Source: Bacteroidota bacterium (lineage in GTDB: Bacteria > Bacteroidota > Bacteroidia > Cytophagales > Cyclobacteriaceae). Taken from it: 56,363 nucleotides of DNA. The notes beneath the pieces were generated by a model. The model ran no database searches and had not been told where the DNA came from. It saw only the letters and a program-made list of their open reading frames with translations. Positions 1 to 10,089 of this stretch are shown piece by piece (within the stretch, counting starts at the first letter, position 1; every line of letters begins with the position of its first letter). Where the stretch lies: positions 1-56,363 of the forward strand of contig JAJRQT010000078.1 of NCBI GenBank assembly GCA_024280115.1, in the 5' to 3' direction. The translations under genes and the position numbers were made by a program.

Positions 1-407
1 CGCTGGGCGTGCCATTCTATGGGTTTGATTTTACCCCACCCGCCCAATATATTTCTTATGAAAAAATAATTGAAGAAAATCCATCCAATGCTTACCTGGA
101 TTCGGTAAATCTGAAATATTTTAACGGGATACCGACTATTGTCCGGAAGACTGAGCTGGCGAAGAAAAAATTGGGAGGCGTGATGATATGGGAAATTGCC
201 TATGATGTAAATAATGAAATGTCCTTACTTCGGGCAATGAATCAGACTATAAAGGCTGGGGATTGCGATGTGACAACTTTTTACAAGGACGAAGACGGAG
301 ATGGATTTGGCGATCTCACCAAACCACTTCAGGTATGTTCAGCACCTGAAGGATACGTATCTAACAGGGATGATACGAATGATGTCGATGCTGAGATTCA
401 TCCTTAA
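1..407 (+). CDS. GH18-like glycoside hydrolase, C-terminal part, with MopE-like metal-binding tail (5' end outside window)
   Basis: The reading frame is open from the window edge, so the start lies upstream. The first ~85 visible residues match the end of a GH18 (chitinase-like) TIM barrel: LGVPFYG at the start, a strand ending GGVMIWEIAYD, then SLLRAMNQTI. The catalytic DxxDxDxE motif would lie upstream and is not visible. After the barrel comes a short acidic segment with FYKDEDGDGFGD and DDTNDVDAEIHP. This resembles the calcium-binding MopE/thrombospondin-3-type motif that is common in secreted Bacteroidota enzymes. The protein stops right after one such motif and shows no type IX sorting domain, so it may be a naturally short form or lack a tail. 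A secreted polysaccharide-degrading role is an inference from the family. Confidence 0.7.
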   Translation, partial: LGVPFYGFDFTPPAQYISYEKIIEENPSNAYLDSVNLKYFNGIPTIVRKTELAKKKLGGVMIWEIAYDVNNEMSLLRAMNQTIKAGDCDVTTFYKDEDGDGFGDLTKPLQVCSAPEGYVSNRDDTNDVDAEIHP

Positions 408-607
408 ATCCATTATTGTTAAAATAATCAGAAATAGTAATCCATGCGTTCGCATCATCAAACAAGATATATTCATGCGATGTGGATGTTAAAAGGTTAT
501 ATTTCAAAGGATCTGATTCTGGGCAAATCAATATTTCCATTTTGGTTATTATCAAGTAACTGAGATTAAAAATTAACACCCAAACTAGTATTACCGTTTA
601 GATTTAT

Positions 608-1972
608 ATGGGAACTTCTAATAATTTAATTATATCAGAACGTTTGAGATCATACGATAAAAGATTTTCAAATATCTCTGTTTTTGGTGCCGCCGGGAAA
701 ATGGGTAGTGGTATCGTGCTTTGTCTTTTACAATATATTTCTAACAGAACCCTTTCCGGGAATAACTTTATTACCATACCAACAATTCAGGCTATTGATC
801 AGTCAGAAGAAGGATTGCAACATCTTATTTCTTTTTTAACTACACATCTCCGAAAATATGCTGAAAAAAATATAATTCGAATAATTGCATCCACCGGTAA
901 GACTAAAACCACAGAGAATACAAATGAAAAAATAGATAATTTTATCCATGATATAATCTCAATTGTAACAGTATCAACGAACCCACAATCTGCAGTTGAT
1001 TCGGGATTGATCTTTGAGGCCACCCCTGAAGATCCGTTATTAAAAACTGAACTTTTATCAAATATCCACGAATTAACATCAAAAAATCCATGGATAATGT
1101 CGAATACAAGTTCCATACCAATAACGGAATTAGATAAAAAGGCAGGATTAGGTGGAAACATAATTGGATTCCACTTTTATAACCCACCGGCTATTCAGAA
1201 ACTTCTGGAAATAATACCTTCGAGACAATCGAGTCGTGAGTTGATTGAATTTTCTTCATGGCTTGCCAGGGAATTGGGCAAAACAACCGTTAACGCAAAT
1301 GATATAGCCGGATTTGCCGGGAATGGTATTTTTATCAGAGAAGTTGTTTTTGCATTAAAAAAAGTATCAGAGCTTCAATCACAGGTTTCTTGGGAAGAAG
1401 CAGTACTTACAATGGATCTGATATCAAGAGATTACCTGATTCGTCCTATGGGGATTTTTCAACTTATTGATTATGTCGGACTGGATATTTGTATAAGTAT
1501 TGCCCATATTATGCAGGAGCGATTACATGAAAAGTTAGATGTTCGGATGCTCGAAATGTTGGTAGAAAAAAAAGTGTCCGGCGGACAATTTGCCAATGGA
1601 TTTCAAAAAAATGGGATATTCAAGTATGAAAAAAATAAACAAGTTGCCGTTTATAATCCTGAAACAGATGAATATATTCCTTTAAAAATAGAAGCCTGGG
1701 TAACGAAAATGCTTGGGGATAGAGATGCTTTTCCGGATTGGAAAATCCTGAAAAGAGATGCAGAGGCACATTTAAAACTAAGCAATCATTTCAAGGCTCT
1801 ATTTAATCAGCAAAATATGGGCGCAGAGCTTGCCGGAGAATATCTTCAATTTTATAAAAATACCGGTGACAAATTGCTTGAGCAGCAAGTCGTTCGGAGT
1901 GAGGAGGATGTAAACCAGGTTATAAAACTGGGGTTTCACCACTTGTTCGGTCCATTTAACCAATATATTTAA
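608..1972 (+). CDS. 3-hydroxyacyl-CoA dehydrogenase
   Basis: This 454-residue cytoplasmic protein would oxidise L-3-hydroxyacyl-CoA to 3-ketoacyl-CoA with NAD+ in beta-oxidation. The NAD-binding Rossmann motif GAAGKMGSG is at about residues 27-35. The family signature follows in order: NTSSIPITEL near 165, the catalytic His in GFHFYNPP near 188, the paired Glu in LLEIIP near 200, and NDIAGF near 229. The C-terminal dimerisation half carries RPMGIFQLIDYVGLD. No enoyl-CoA hydratase domain is fused to it, so this is the stand-alone FadB2/Hbd type, though longer than the usual ~285-residue form. It lies 115 nt upstream of an acyl-CoA dehydrogenase on the same strand, which supports a shared fatty-acid or short-chain acyl-CoA degradation role. 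Confidence 0.85.
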   Translation: MGTSNNLIISERLRSYDKRFSNISVFGAAGKMGSGIVLCLLQYISNRTLSGNNFITIPTIQAIDQSEEGLQHLISFLTTHLRKYAEKNIIRIIASTGKTKTTENTNEKIDNFIHDIISIVTVSTNPQSAVDSGLIFEATPEDPLLKTELLSNIHELTSKNPWIMSNTSSIPITELDKKAGLGGNIIGFHFYNPPAIQKLLEIIPSRQSSRELIEFSSWLARELGKTTVNANDIAGFAGNGIFIREVVFALKKVSELQSQVSWEEAVLTMDLISRDYLIRPMGIFQLIDYVGLDICISIAHIMQERLHEKLDVRMLEMLVEKKVSGGQFANGFQKNGIFKYEKNKQVAVYNPETDEYIPLKIEAWVTKMLGDRDAFPDWKILKRDAEAHLKLSNHFKALFNQQNMGAELAGEYLQFYKNTGDKLLEQQVVRSEEDVNQVIKLGFHHLFGPFNQYI

Positions 1973-2087
1973 TAGCTGATTTTGAGAGAAATTCCCAAAA
2001 TGTATTGAAGAATGCAGTAAGAACAACACAACTGTTGTTAGATTTGCCGGCAAACGGTCATAGGTTATTAGTGGAAACAAAATAAAT

Positions 2088-3248
2088 ATGGATTTCGCCC
2101 TCACTGAAGAACAATTGATGATACGTCAGTCTGCACGAGATTATACTCAACGCGAGTTGATCATTGATGCAATTGAACGTGACGAAGCATGTAAATTTCC
2201 TACTGATCATATAAAAAAATTAGCTGACCTGGGCTTTATGGGGATGCTGGCCCCGACTGCTTACCAGGGCTCCGGGCTAGATACAATTTCGTATGTAATG
2301 GCAATCGAGGAATTTTCAAAAATAGATCCATCGGTGGCAGCCATCATTTCAATCAACAATTCCTTGATTTGCTATGGATTGGAACAATTCGGAACAGAAG
2401 ATCAAAAACAAAAATACCTCAGGCCATTAGCAACAGGTGATAAGATCGGGGCATTTTTAATTTCAGAACCAGAGGCTGGCTCTGACGCAGCTTCTCAAAG
2501 AACAATCACCCTTGATTGTGGTGATCATTTTCTTATCAATGGTGTTAAGAATTGGATCACAAATGCATCTTCCGGCTCTACCTATATTGTATTTGCCCAG
2601 ACTGATATACAAAAGAAATCAAGAGGTATCAATGCTTTTATTGTAGAAAAAAATAGTCCGGGTATTACACTCGGACCGCACGAGCAAAAAATGGGGATGC
2701 GTAGTTCAGATACTCATACTGTTAATTTTATGGATGTAAAAGTTCCACGCAAAAACTTATTGGGTAGTCCCGGGGAAGGGTTTAATATAGCCATGAAAAT
2801 GTTGGAATGTGGAAGAATAGGTATTGCAGCACAGGCATTGGGAATCGCGGGCGGCGCCTATGAGATCGCAGTGAAATATGCTAAAAAAAGAAAGACTTTC
2901 GGTACAGAAATTATTAACCATCAGGCAATTGCTTTCAAACTGGCCAATATGATAACACAAATTGAATCTGCACGATTGTTGTGTTTCAAAGCTGCCTGGC
3001 TAAAAGATCAGGGCATACCATTTGGAACAGCCAGTGCGATGGCAAAATTAGTTTCTTCAGAGACAGCAATGAAAGTCACCACGGAAGCCGTTCAGATTCT
3101 TGGGGGATATGGGTATGTTAAAGAATATCATGTAGAACGGTTGATGCGGGATGCAAAAATCACTCAAATCTATGAAGGCACCTCTGAAATTCAACGGATG
3201 ATTATTTCCAGGGCTATAAAAAAAGATTTTAATGATTTCTTTATCTGA
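2088..3248 (+). CDS. Acyl-CoA dehydrogenase
   Basis: This 386-residue FAD enzyme catalyses alpha,beta-dehydrogenation of acyl-CoA and has the normal family length. The N-terminal helical domain starts MDFALTEEQLMIRQSARDY. The middle beta domain carries the FAD/substrate signature AFLISEPEAGSDA and MGMRSSDTHTV. The C-terminal domain has YEGTSEIQRMI, with the catalytic Glu of short-chain (butyryl-CoA-type) enzymes at about residue 363, and GGYGYVKEYHVERLMRDA. It follows the 3-hydroxyacyl-CoA dehydrogenase on the same strand and probably shares its transcript. Exact chain-length specificity cannot be read from the sequence, but the Glu position favours the short/medium-chain group over the isovaleryl/long-chain type. 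Confidence 0.92.
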   Translation: MDFALTEEQLMIRQSARDYTQRELIIDAIERDEACKFPTDHIKKLADLGFMGMLAPTAYQGSGLDTISYVMAIEEFSKIDPSVAAIISINNSLICYGLEQFGTEDQKQKYLRPLATGDKIGAFLISEPEAGSDAASQRTITLDCGDHFLINGVKNWITNASSGSTYIVFAQTDIQKKSRGINAFIVEKNSPGITLGPHEQKMGMRSSDTHTVNFMDVKVPRKNLLGSPGEGFNIAMKMLECGRIGIAAQALGIAGGAYEIAVKYAKKRKTFGTEIINHQAIAFKLANMITQIESARLLCFKAAWLKDQGIPFGTASAMAKLVSSETAMKVTTEAVQILGGYGYVKEYHVERLMRDAKITQIYEGTSEIQRMIISRAIKKDFNDFFI

Positions 3249-3404
3249 TCATTTGAAGCCAATTAAGTAAATATATTAGTCACTTGCAGGCCTTTTAGAG
3301 TAGTATTATAAACTGATTGCGATCATTGGAATCCTAATCGAATTAAACAATTTTTCCAGCGCTTTTTATCTAACCTTTTTCATAAAAATCAGATATTGAA
3401 AATT

Positions 3405-6400
3405 ATGAGTTTTAAAACTATCCAAGCCCTCAATTTCACATTCAGCGTTATCATTCTACTTTTTATTTCTAATGTCACAAAAGCTCAGGATAACCTGACC
3501 AAATTTCAAAATGATGTTTTTATTACGAATTGGTCTGTGTGTGGGCCATTCCCGAATGCAGAAGGAAAAAACATTGATACTGATTTTTTAGTCAATGCGG
3601 GCGGCGAAAATAATATTGTATTTAAACCCGGTCTGACACATCCCAGCGAATCATCACCTTCAGGAAAGGTAGGGTGGACAACCGCCATAGCTGACAAATC
3701 CGGGAAGTTAGATTTAAAGAAAAATTTATCGCCAAATCAAAAAAACGTGGCGTATTGTGCATCAATTATTGAGTGCGATGAAATTACTCCTGCCATTTTG
3801 AAATTGGGTAGCAATGACCGACTTAAAGTTTGGCTCAATGGTAAGCTTGTTCATATTTTCTCGCAGCCACGGGCAGGCGATCCTGATACCGATCAGCTCC
3901 CTGTTGAATTGCAAAAAGGGAAAAATTTACTACTGGCAAAAGTAGATAATGAAGGAGGTAACTGGTGGCTCTATGCCAGGTTTGATCAACTGGAATCCAT
4001 AGATGGTGAGGTATTCATGACGAAACCTTTGGTGAGTGCCGTGCCAAAGAAAACAAACAATGGGGATATAGCCGACATTTTCAACATTATGGTGTACAAT
4101 ACTTCTACGATCCAATCAGGCCCTGTGACCATGAAGGTAAAAGCAAATAAAAGCAGACCCGAGCAAATGGTGACTTCACCTGTATTGGGATCTAAAGAAT
4201 ACATTTGGCTAACACTCGAGTCACCTGTGAAAGTTTCCGAAACAAAAAAAACACTACCTGTTGATCTGGTCGTCTCTACGGATAAAGGATCCAAAGATTT
4301 TAAGCTCAAGACTGAATGGAAGGAAATTATAGATGGAAAGGTATATTTCATCCAGGGTTTTCATGTTGATCCTGTATGGCGGGATAGCCAGTCAGGCTAC
4401 CAGGCGCTCTCCTTTTCAAACCTAAGCCAGCACCTGAATGCTGTACAAGCTGATTCTTCCTTTGGTTTATATATCAATGAAATCCCTTATCTCAAACCAT
4501 ATTATGATGAATATCCACGAGACAGAGCTCTGATCCGTCAATTCGTAAAAGAGGGCAGGATAGAAACCGGAGGAAGTTACAATCAACCAAATGAAACATC
4601 CATTTCCGGCGAAGCATTTATCAGGAATATCCTTTATGGCCGGTTGTTTCATGAAAATGTGCTTGGAGATTATCCTCGAGTATATGCCCCATGGGATGTT
4701 TTTGGTCATATAATACAATTGCCACAGATTCTCGCTAAATCAGAATTTATTGGTACTACATGGGAACGGGGAAATTACCGGTCACCCTTTGTACGTGTAC
4801 CGGATGTGCCTGATCTCTACCGGGCCATGGCTCCCGATGGTTCCACTATTCTGACCCGAAAAGTGCGTTATACTTTTGAAGGGCCTCAAACAGGGCAATA
4901 TCATGAATTAGATTTACAAACGCGCCAACTTATCGGAGAGGATCTTAAAGCTCAACAAGAACAAATTCCCGGAATAAAATCAGGTTTTTTGATAAATGCC
5001 ACAGATGAGAAGGCGCCTACACCTTGGATTGTTGGGCATACGAGTGAGTTTAAATCATATATTCCAGAGGTAAAAACTCAGGCAGATGGGGCGGAACAAT
5101 ACTTCAGAGATGTGCAAGACCAATTAGAAAGCGACAACCTTGACATTCCAATCGTTTCCAGGGATGAATCTCAATACAATGAAGGTTGCGAGTTGTCGCG
5201 ATTCGATTTGAAAATGGGGAACAGGTTGGCAGAAAATGCAATAATCTCCGCTGAAAAATTTTCCACTATTGCCAACATTCTCGGTCATGAGTACCCGGCA
5301 GCAGATCTGGACAAGGCATGGAGACAATTATTATACGGTCAGCATCACGATGGTATTACGGGTTGCGGAGCTGACGTGCCCTATCTAGATTTAGTAGAAG
5401 CTTACCATGAAGCATTAGACTTGAGCGGGAACGCATTGCAGATATCGTTGAAAAATATATCGTTGGAAATTGCCACCGAAGCACAAAAAGGGATTCCAAT
5501 AGTTGTGTACAATCCCCTAAACTGGCAGCGAACAGATGTGGTGAATAAACGACTCGAATTTGAAGGTGGCATTGAAGGATTTAAAATTATTGACCAGAAA
5601 GGACAGGAAGTAAATTGCATCCTTGAAAATCAGAATGAAAAAGACGGTAAAATTTATAAAACCGATATTACCTTCATTGCTGAAAATGTGCCTTCTATTG
5701 GGTATAAAGTATTTTGGGTTACACCTTCAAAGAGTAAACCACCTGTAGCTCTCCTAAAAAAATCTAAGACAAACGTTGTTGAAAATGAATTCTATAGACT
5801 TGCGGTAGATAAAAAAGCAGGTGGAGGAATTACCAGCCTGATTGATAAAAAAACCGGTAAAGAGTTTATCAATTCAGAAACTGGACATCCCGGAAATGAA
5901 ATAATCCTACTGAAAGAAGGAAATGGTTTTGAGCCGGCATGGCGATTCCTTACCACCGGAGAAAAAAGTTTTTCAAATGATAAAGCATGCGAAATAGAAG
6001 TTTATGAAAACCCCGTGTATAAAAAAATAGTAATCACCGGAGAGATGGATCGTATGGAAAAACGGGTACAGGAAATAATCGTTTACAATGATCTTCAAAG
6101 AATAGACTTCCGAACATCATTGGTAGGGTATAAAGGGCTTGGAGGAAAGAATATCATAGAGAACGATGACCGGGAAAGAAGTGATGACCGTGATTTTTAC
6201 TGTATTGGTTTCCCTGCAAACCTAAATGGGGGAGTGCCTGTGCTTGAAGACCGCTTTGCTACCAAAACCTATTTTCAAAGCAAAGAAAATTTGTCTTTCA
6301 CCAGTACCTCCACAGAATGGACATCCCATCATGCTATGAATTCGTGTAACCAGTGGATAGACTACAGCAATTCAGTAAAAATTAATTTCGGGGAAGCGGG

Positions 6401-8231
6401 AAGTATTGCCCTGGGACCGGTTGAGGTTCTAACTACCAGGATGGGAAAATTAAGGAAATTGGGATTTCAGTTGGTTGAAACCCTGGCGAAAAAAGGAATT
6501 ACCGCCACACCATCATTTGATGATGTAGTCCGTGATTATGATATTCAATACCGAAGATTTAGTTTTTCACTCGGTATCGCCGATGAAAACGCATATAATA
6601 ACAAACTCATCAGTAGGCTATCTAAAGAGCAGACAAAGCAATATAATGAGCAGCTTAGGGACAATGGCTTTACTTTTGTTTTTGTATATGATAGTGATAT
6701 CGAAGGGAGTTGGTTTGACTTGCCGGTATTGATGATAATAGGTGTGGATGAAAAATCATTAATTACCGCAACAGGAAAGGTCATTGAAGAGCTGAGCGAT
6801 AAGGCAGAGCTCAATTTTCCTGCCTCAGTCTGTTATTCAAAAGTTAACAACATTGTACCGGATTATGGTCTGGCCATCATGAACAAAGGCAATATGCCGG
6901 TAAGTGTGGAAGCTGACGGCACCATGGTGATGGCGTTGATGCATACCATTCCCTGGCAGTCTCCTCTGCTCAACTGGACGCATGATTTCCCTGAAAGGAA
7001 GACACATGTTTTTGAATATTCTATTTTACCTCATCGTGGAAACTGGCGCGATGCAAATCTTGTAAGAGAAGGGTATGAATATAATAATCCATTGGTCGCA
7101 GTTCAGGCTGATGTTCATAGTGGGCGATTCCCGGCAGAACATTCATTTTTTTCTACTCGTGGTGGGAATACAGTTATCACCGCATTAAAACCCAAAACCA
7201 ATGGAAATGAGGCATTTAAAGCAAAAACAGCAACCGATGCAGCCAATGGTGTAATCATTCGTTTATATGAACCAAATGGACAAAATGGCACAGTTACTCT
7301 TCAATCGGATTTCCCAATAGTCAATGCAAAAAAAGTCAATCTGATGGAACGAAAACCTGGGAATGTGTCATACAATGAGAATTCATTGACAATGGATATT
7401 GGCCCAAATGCGATCGAAACATTTTCTCTTTCACTGGAAACCATAAATAAACATGAGCCTCAACAAACTAAAGAGAGACCGGCAGTTTACGCTCAATTCT
7501 GGCAGCACAATGAAGGCGCTGCGCCAACCGGATATCTGCCGGTGAGTGTTAAGATTTTGGACAATTTGAAATCTTTTTCGGAAACTAAATCTCGGAGAAA
7601 TGTACAACAAATTGAAGTGGCGGTAATCAATGATTTTACAGATTTACCAGCATCAGGTAAGATAAGAATCAAAACTCCTCCGGGCCTTAGGGCAGTTCCA
7701 GCGGAGATCCAATTTCATGTAAATGCCAATAGTGAGAGTTTCTATCCCATAGCCATCGTAGGTGAAAATGGAAGTTCAGACCCAGGGTTTATTGTCGCTA
7801 CCATAGAACACGGGGAAACAACCATTTATGATGTTCTGGAATACAATTTGCCGGAAAAGCAATTCGGTCGTGATTTTAATAAAAGCGAAGAGGTTGCCAA
7901 ACTTGATTGGGTTATCAGTGAGGCTGATGGCAAAATGGAATTGACTATTACAAACCCGTTTGCACAGCCTGTCAAAGGCACTGTGTCTATGATTGGTCCA
8001 GTTGAAACATGGGGTATGCAGGAAGTAAATCCCATAAGTCTTTTGGGAGTATCGCCATGGAAACAGGCTTTTGAGGTTCCGGCTTTTGGTACGAAAACTA
8101 TCCACTACAAAGTAACGCCGGATAGCGGCCGTAACATGAAGAAAGGTGAGATATGGCTTGTGGCCAAGCTGGCATATTTTGGTTATGTAGAGTATAAACC
8201 AGCAATTGGAGATTTAGTGATAAAAGATTGA
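3405..8231 (+). CDS. Secreted GH38 alpha-mannosidase-like glycoside hydrolase
   Basis: This ~1608-residue protein begins with a signal peptide (hydrophobic stretch ending at TKAQ, about residue 28). I chose the ATG at 3405; a TTG at 3396 would add three residues. An N-terminal accessory region of about 300 residues precedes the GH38 catalytic domain. That domain shows the zinc/active-site pattern of alpha-mannosidases: HVDPVW (His320, Asp322), the nucleophile region WDVFGH (Asp431) and QHHDGITG (His648). A beta-sandwich region typical of GH38 C-termini follows, and the last ~200 residues resemble bacterial NEW3-like beta domains. It probably cleaves alpha-mannosides in the periplasm or outside the cell. 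No SusC/SusD pair is near it, so it is not in a classical utilisation locus. A palindromic element starts two bases after its stop codon. Confidence 0.88.
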   Translation: MSFKTIQALNFTFSVIILLFISNVTKAQDNLTKFQNDVFITNWSVCGPFPNAEGKNIDTDFLVNAGGENNIVFKPGLTHPSESSPSGKVGWTTAIADKSGKLDLKKNLSPNQKNVAYCASIIECDEITPAILKLGSNDRLKVWLNGKLVHIFSQPRAGDPDTDQLPVELQKGKNLLLAKVDNEGGNWWLYARFDQLESIDGEVFMTKPLVSAVPKKTNNGDIADIFNIMVYNTSTIQSGPVTMKVKANKSRPEQMVTSPVLGSKEYIWLTLESPVKVSETKKTLPVDLVVSTDKGSKDFKLKTEWKEIIDGKVYFIQGFHVDPVWRDSQSGYQALSFSNLSQHLNAVQADSSFGLYINEIPYLKPYYDEYPRDRALIRQFVKEGRIETGGSYNQPNETSISGEAFIRNILYGRLFHENVLGDYPRVYAPWDVFGHIIQLPQILAKSEFIGTTWERGNYRSPFVRVPDVPDLYRAMAPDGSTILTRKVRYTFEGPQTGQYHELDLQTRQLIGEDLKAQQEQIPGIKSGFLINATDEKAPTPWIVGHTSEFKSYIPEVKTQADGAEQYFRDVQDQLESDNLDIPIVSRDESQYNEGCELSRFDLKMGNRLAENAIISAEKFSTIANILGHEYPAADLDKAWRQLLYGQHHDGITGCGADVPYLDLVEAYHEALDLSGNALQISLKNISLEIATEAQKGIPIVVYNPLNWQRTDVVNKRLEFEGGIEGFKIIDQKGQEVNCILENQNEKDGKIYKTDITFIAENVPSIGYKVFWVTPSKSKPPVALLKKSKTNVVENEFYRLAVDKKAGGGITSLIDKKTGKEFINSETGHPGNEIILLKEGNGFEPAWRFLTTGEKSFSNDKACEIEVYENPVYKKIVITGEMDRMEKRVQEIIVYNDLQRIDFRTSLVGYKGLGGKNIIENDDRERSDDRDFYCIGFPANLNGGVPVLEDRFATKTYFQSKENLSFTSTSTEWTSHHAMNSCNQWIDYSNSVKINFGEAGSIALGPVEVLTTRMGKLRKLGFQLVETLAKKGITATPSFDDVVRDYDIQYRRFSFSLGIADENAYNNKLISRLSKEQTKQYNEQLRDNGFTFVFVYDSDIEGSWFDLPVLMIIGVDEKSLITATGKVIEELSDKAELNFPASVCYSKVNNIVPDYGLAIMNKGNMPVSVEADGTMVMALMHTIPWQSPLLNWTHDFPERKTHVFEYSILPHRGNWRDANLVREGYEYNNPLVAVQADVHSGRFPAEHSFFSTRGGNTVITALKPKTNGNEAFKAKTATDAANGVIIRLYEPNGQNGTVTLQSDFPIVNAKKVNLMERKPGNVSYNENSLTMDIGPNAIETFSLSLETINKHEPQQTKERPAVYAQFWQHNEGAAPTGYLPVSVKILDNLKSFSETKSRRNVQQIEVAVINDFTDLPASGKIRIKTPPGLRAVPAEIQFHVNANSESFYPIAIVGENGSSDPGFIVATIEHGETTIYDVLEYNLPEKQFGRDFNKSEEVAKLDWVISEADGKMELTITNPFAQPVKGTVSMIGPVETWGMQEVNPISLLGVSPWKQAFEVPAFGTKTIHYKVTPDSGRNMKKGEIWLVAKLAYFGYVEYKPAIGDLVIKD

Positions 8232-8232
8232 G

Positions 8233-8359
8233 TCCACTCCGAAAAGTATAAAAACCCTAAATCCTCCTTTGTCGAGTTGATTGATTTTCAACGACTTCCC
8301 CTTTAGGGGGCAGGGGTAGAAAAGTTGAAAATCAACGAACTCTGACTTATCGGAGTGGA
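8233..8359. repeat. 127-bp nested palindromic (MITE-like) element
   Basis: The outer inverted repeats are TCCACTCCGA at 8233-8242 and TCGGAGTGGA at 8350-8359, and they extend to 15 bp with one mismatch. Inside lies a second inverted pair, TTGATTTTCAAC near 8281 and GTTGAAAATCAA near 8324, around a small CCCCTTTAGGGG core. The element has no coding capacity. It could be a non-autonomous mobile element or an RNA hairpin that terminates the mannosidase transcript. Confidence 0.75.
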
Positions 8360-8736
8360 TTAAAGATTAGGCTCTTTATTGAGCGATTAAATGGAGCTAC
8401 AAAATCGATTTCCAGCACGGCAATGTAAATTTGCAATCGCCTATCAAGTTTCTTCCTGAATATATCCTTCTTATTTTTTCCATTAAGATAATTTTATTCT
8501 AAATCAGTCGCTCGGCTGTGCCTAGTGACAAATATTTAACCGGATATCATCATAAATAAGGAAATATATATTTCAATTGTTTCTATTGTCTTCATGTATA
8601 AGGAAACAAAAATTTATTAAGTTATAGATAGTTAATTTAATAGAAAGATGCATTTCGAAAGTTATGCTTATATTAGCCGGGAATAATTAATATTTTAGCA
8701 ATTGAAATGAAAATGATATTTACTTGAATTAAATAA
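8360..8736. other. Intergenic region upstream of the MFS transporter
   Basis: About 375 bases follow the palindromic element without a convincing ORF. The DNA is strongly AT-rich toward the MFS start codon. No perfect TTTG-N19-TAnnTTTG promoter is visible; a TATTTTAG around 8692-8699 is only an approximate -7 box. I see no RNA gene or terminator here. Confidence 0.4.
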
Positions 8737-9933
8737 ATGAAGAAAGATAAAATTAGTTTTGAGCAATACAAGGTGGGAGCAGCAAGCTTCTTCAGCCTGT
8801 TTTCACTGGTTGGCTTTATGTTTTACGGACTTCCTTTCTTCTATGATTTTTGGGTTGAGGAATTTGGTTGGTCACATGCTACCGTTACTTCGGGAAATGC
8901 AGTTGGTAAAATTGTGATGGGATTGTTTGCCTTTGCTGCCGGATGGATAATTGACAAATTCGGGCCCCGAAGAGTAATGCTGGTTGGAGTGCTATTGGGA
9001 GGAGGCGCTGTAATTGGGCTAAGCACTGTGACTTCAATATGGCAATTTTACTTTTACTATATACTTATTGCTTTGGCCTATATGACTGCGGGCCCATTAC
9101 CCAATCAGGTGTTAATTTCACGATGGTTCGATAAATCAAGAGGTAAAGCTATGGGCATAGCCTATCTAGGTATAGGGATTGGAGGAATGCTGGTTCCTCA
9201 GGTCGATAAGGTCTTAATTGATATTTTTGGATGGCAAACTGCCTTGATGATGTTGGGTGTTCTAATGATTGTCATTGCTTTTCCAATAGTTTGGTTTGTA
9301 AAAGACAATGATGACAGTAAACCTGTTGAGGCAAAAGCGAAGGAACCTAAAGTACCTCTAAAAACTATTTTTAAAAACAAGAATGTTTATCTGTTGATCA
9401 TTGGAAGCATGTGTTCGATTGGGGCAGTAAGTGGGACCAGTCAGAATCTTAAACTTTTTCTAAGCCTTGATTTGGATTATACTCAACAGCTTGCTGCAAA
9501 TTTGATTTCTATAGTACTTGCATCCAGTTTAGTTGGTCGTTTGTTTATGGGTTGGCTGGCTGACAGGTGGCCTAAAAAACATGTAATGATCCTCATTTAC
9601 CTACTTGTGGCGGGTTCGTTACCATTATTGTATTTTGCTTCTGTTCCCGGGGTTATTTATATTTTTGCATTCTTTTTCGGTGTTGGATTAGGTGGTGATT
9701 ATATGATTATTCCCTTGATGGCGGCTGAGTTATTTGGTGTGAGGGTATTGGGCAGGATAATGGGTATTGTTCTTACGGCCGATGGATTTGGGGAGGCATT
9801 GGCCCCATTGCTGGTTGGCTGGTTGCGCGACCGTGGCGGTAGTTATACAAATGGTTTTACGGCCCTGATCGTGCTGGCTATAATTGGTGCAATTGCAATT
9901 TCAATGCTGCCTAAAAAAGCGAAATACAGCTAA
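8737..9933 (+). CDS. MFS transporter (OFA/OxlT-like)
   Basis: This 398-residue inner-membrane protein has about 12 predicted transmembrane helices split by a charged cytoplasmic loop near residues 190-210 (rich in Lys, Glu and Pro). The A-motif-like loop after helix 2 reads GWIIDKFGPRRVM, and its counterpart in the second half reads GWLADRWPKKHVM. Both are diagnostic of the major facilitator superfamily. The overall pattern resembles the oxalate/formate and monocarboxylate exchanger branch, but the substrate cannot be assigned from sequence. It is followed on the same strand by a DapA-like aldolase and an SDR-type dehydrogenase. Import of a sugar acid or related small organic acid that these enzymes then process is a reasonable inference. 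Confidence 0.85.
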   Translation: MKKDKISFEQYKVGAASFFSLFSLVGFMFYGLPFFYDFWVEEFGWSHATVTSGNAVGKIVMGLFAFAAGWIIDKFGPRRVMLVGVLLGGGAVIGLSTVTSIWQFYFYYILIALAYMTAGPLPNQVLISRWFDKSRGKAMGIAYLGIGIGGMLVPQVDKVLIDIFGWQTALMMLGVLMIVIAFPIVWFVKDNDDSKPVEAKAKEPKVPLKTIFKNKNVYLLIIGSMCSIGAVSGTSQNLKLFLSLDLDYTQQLAANLISIVLASSLVGRLFMGWLADRWPKKHVMILIYLLVAGSLPLLYFASVPGVIYIFAFFFGVGLGGDYMIIPLMAAELFGVRVLGRIMGIVLTADGFGEALAPLLVGWLRDRGGSYTNGFTALIVLAIIGAIAISMLPKKAKYS

Positions 9934-10089
9934 ATGGCGGTTGTTTTTTTAACTTAGTTTGCATATGGCAGGAGGTAATTATTGATGCTTGTTATAAGTT
10001 AGAAATTGATGCGGCTACCTGCTGCAGGATGGTTAAAATTGAACTATAAAACCTGTTTAGCAAATTTTCTTTATTTAAAAATAAATTTT

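Noticed and set aside
361..579. Minus-strand 72-codon frame with protein-like text (SDPLKYNLLTSTSHEYILF) after the GH18 gene
   Set aside because: It overlaps the GH18 end, has no recognisable family or promoter, and could be chance or a small relic; not enough support for a gene call.
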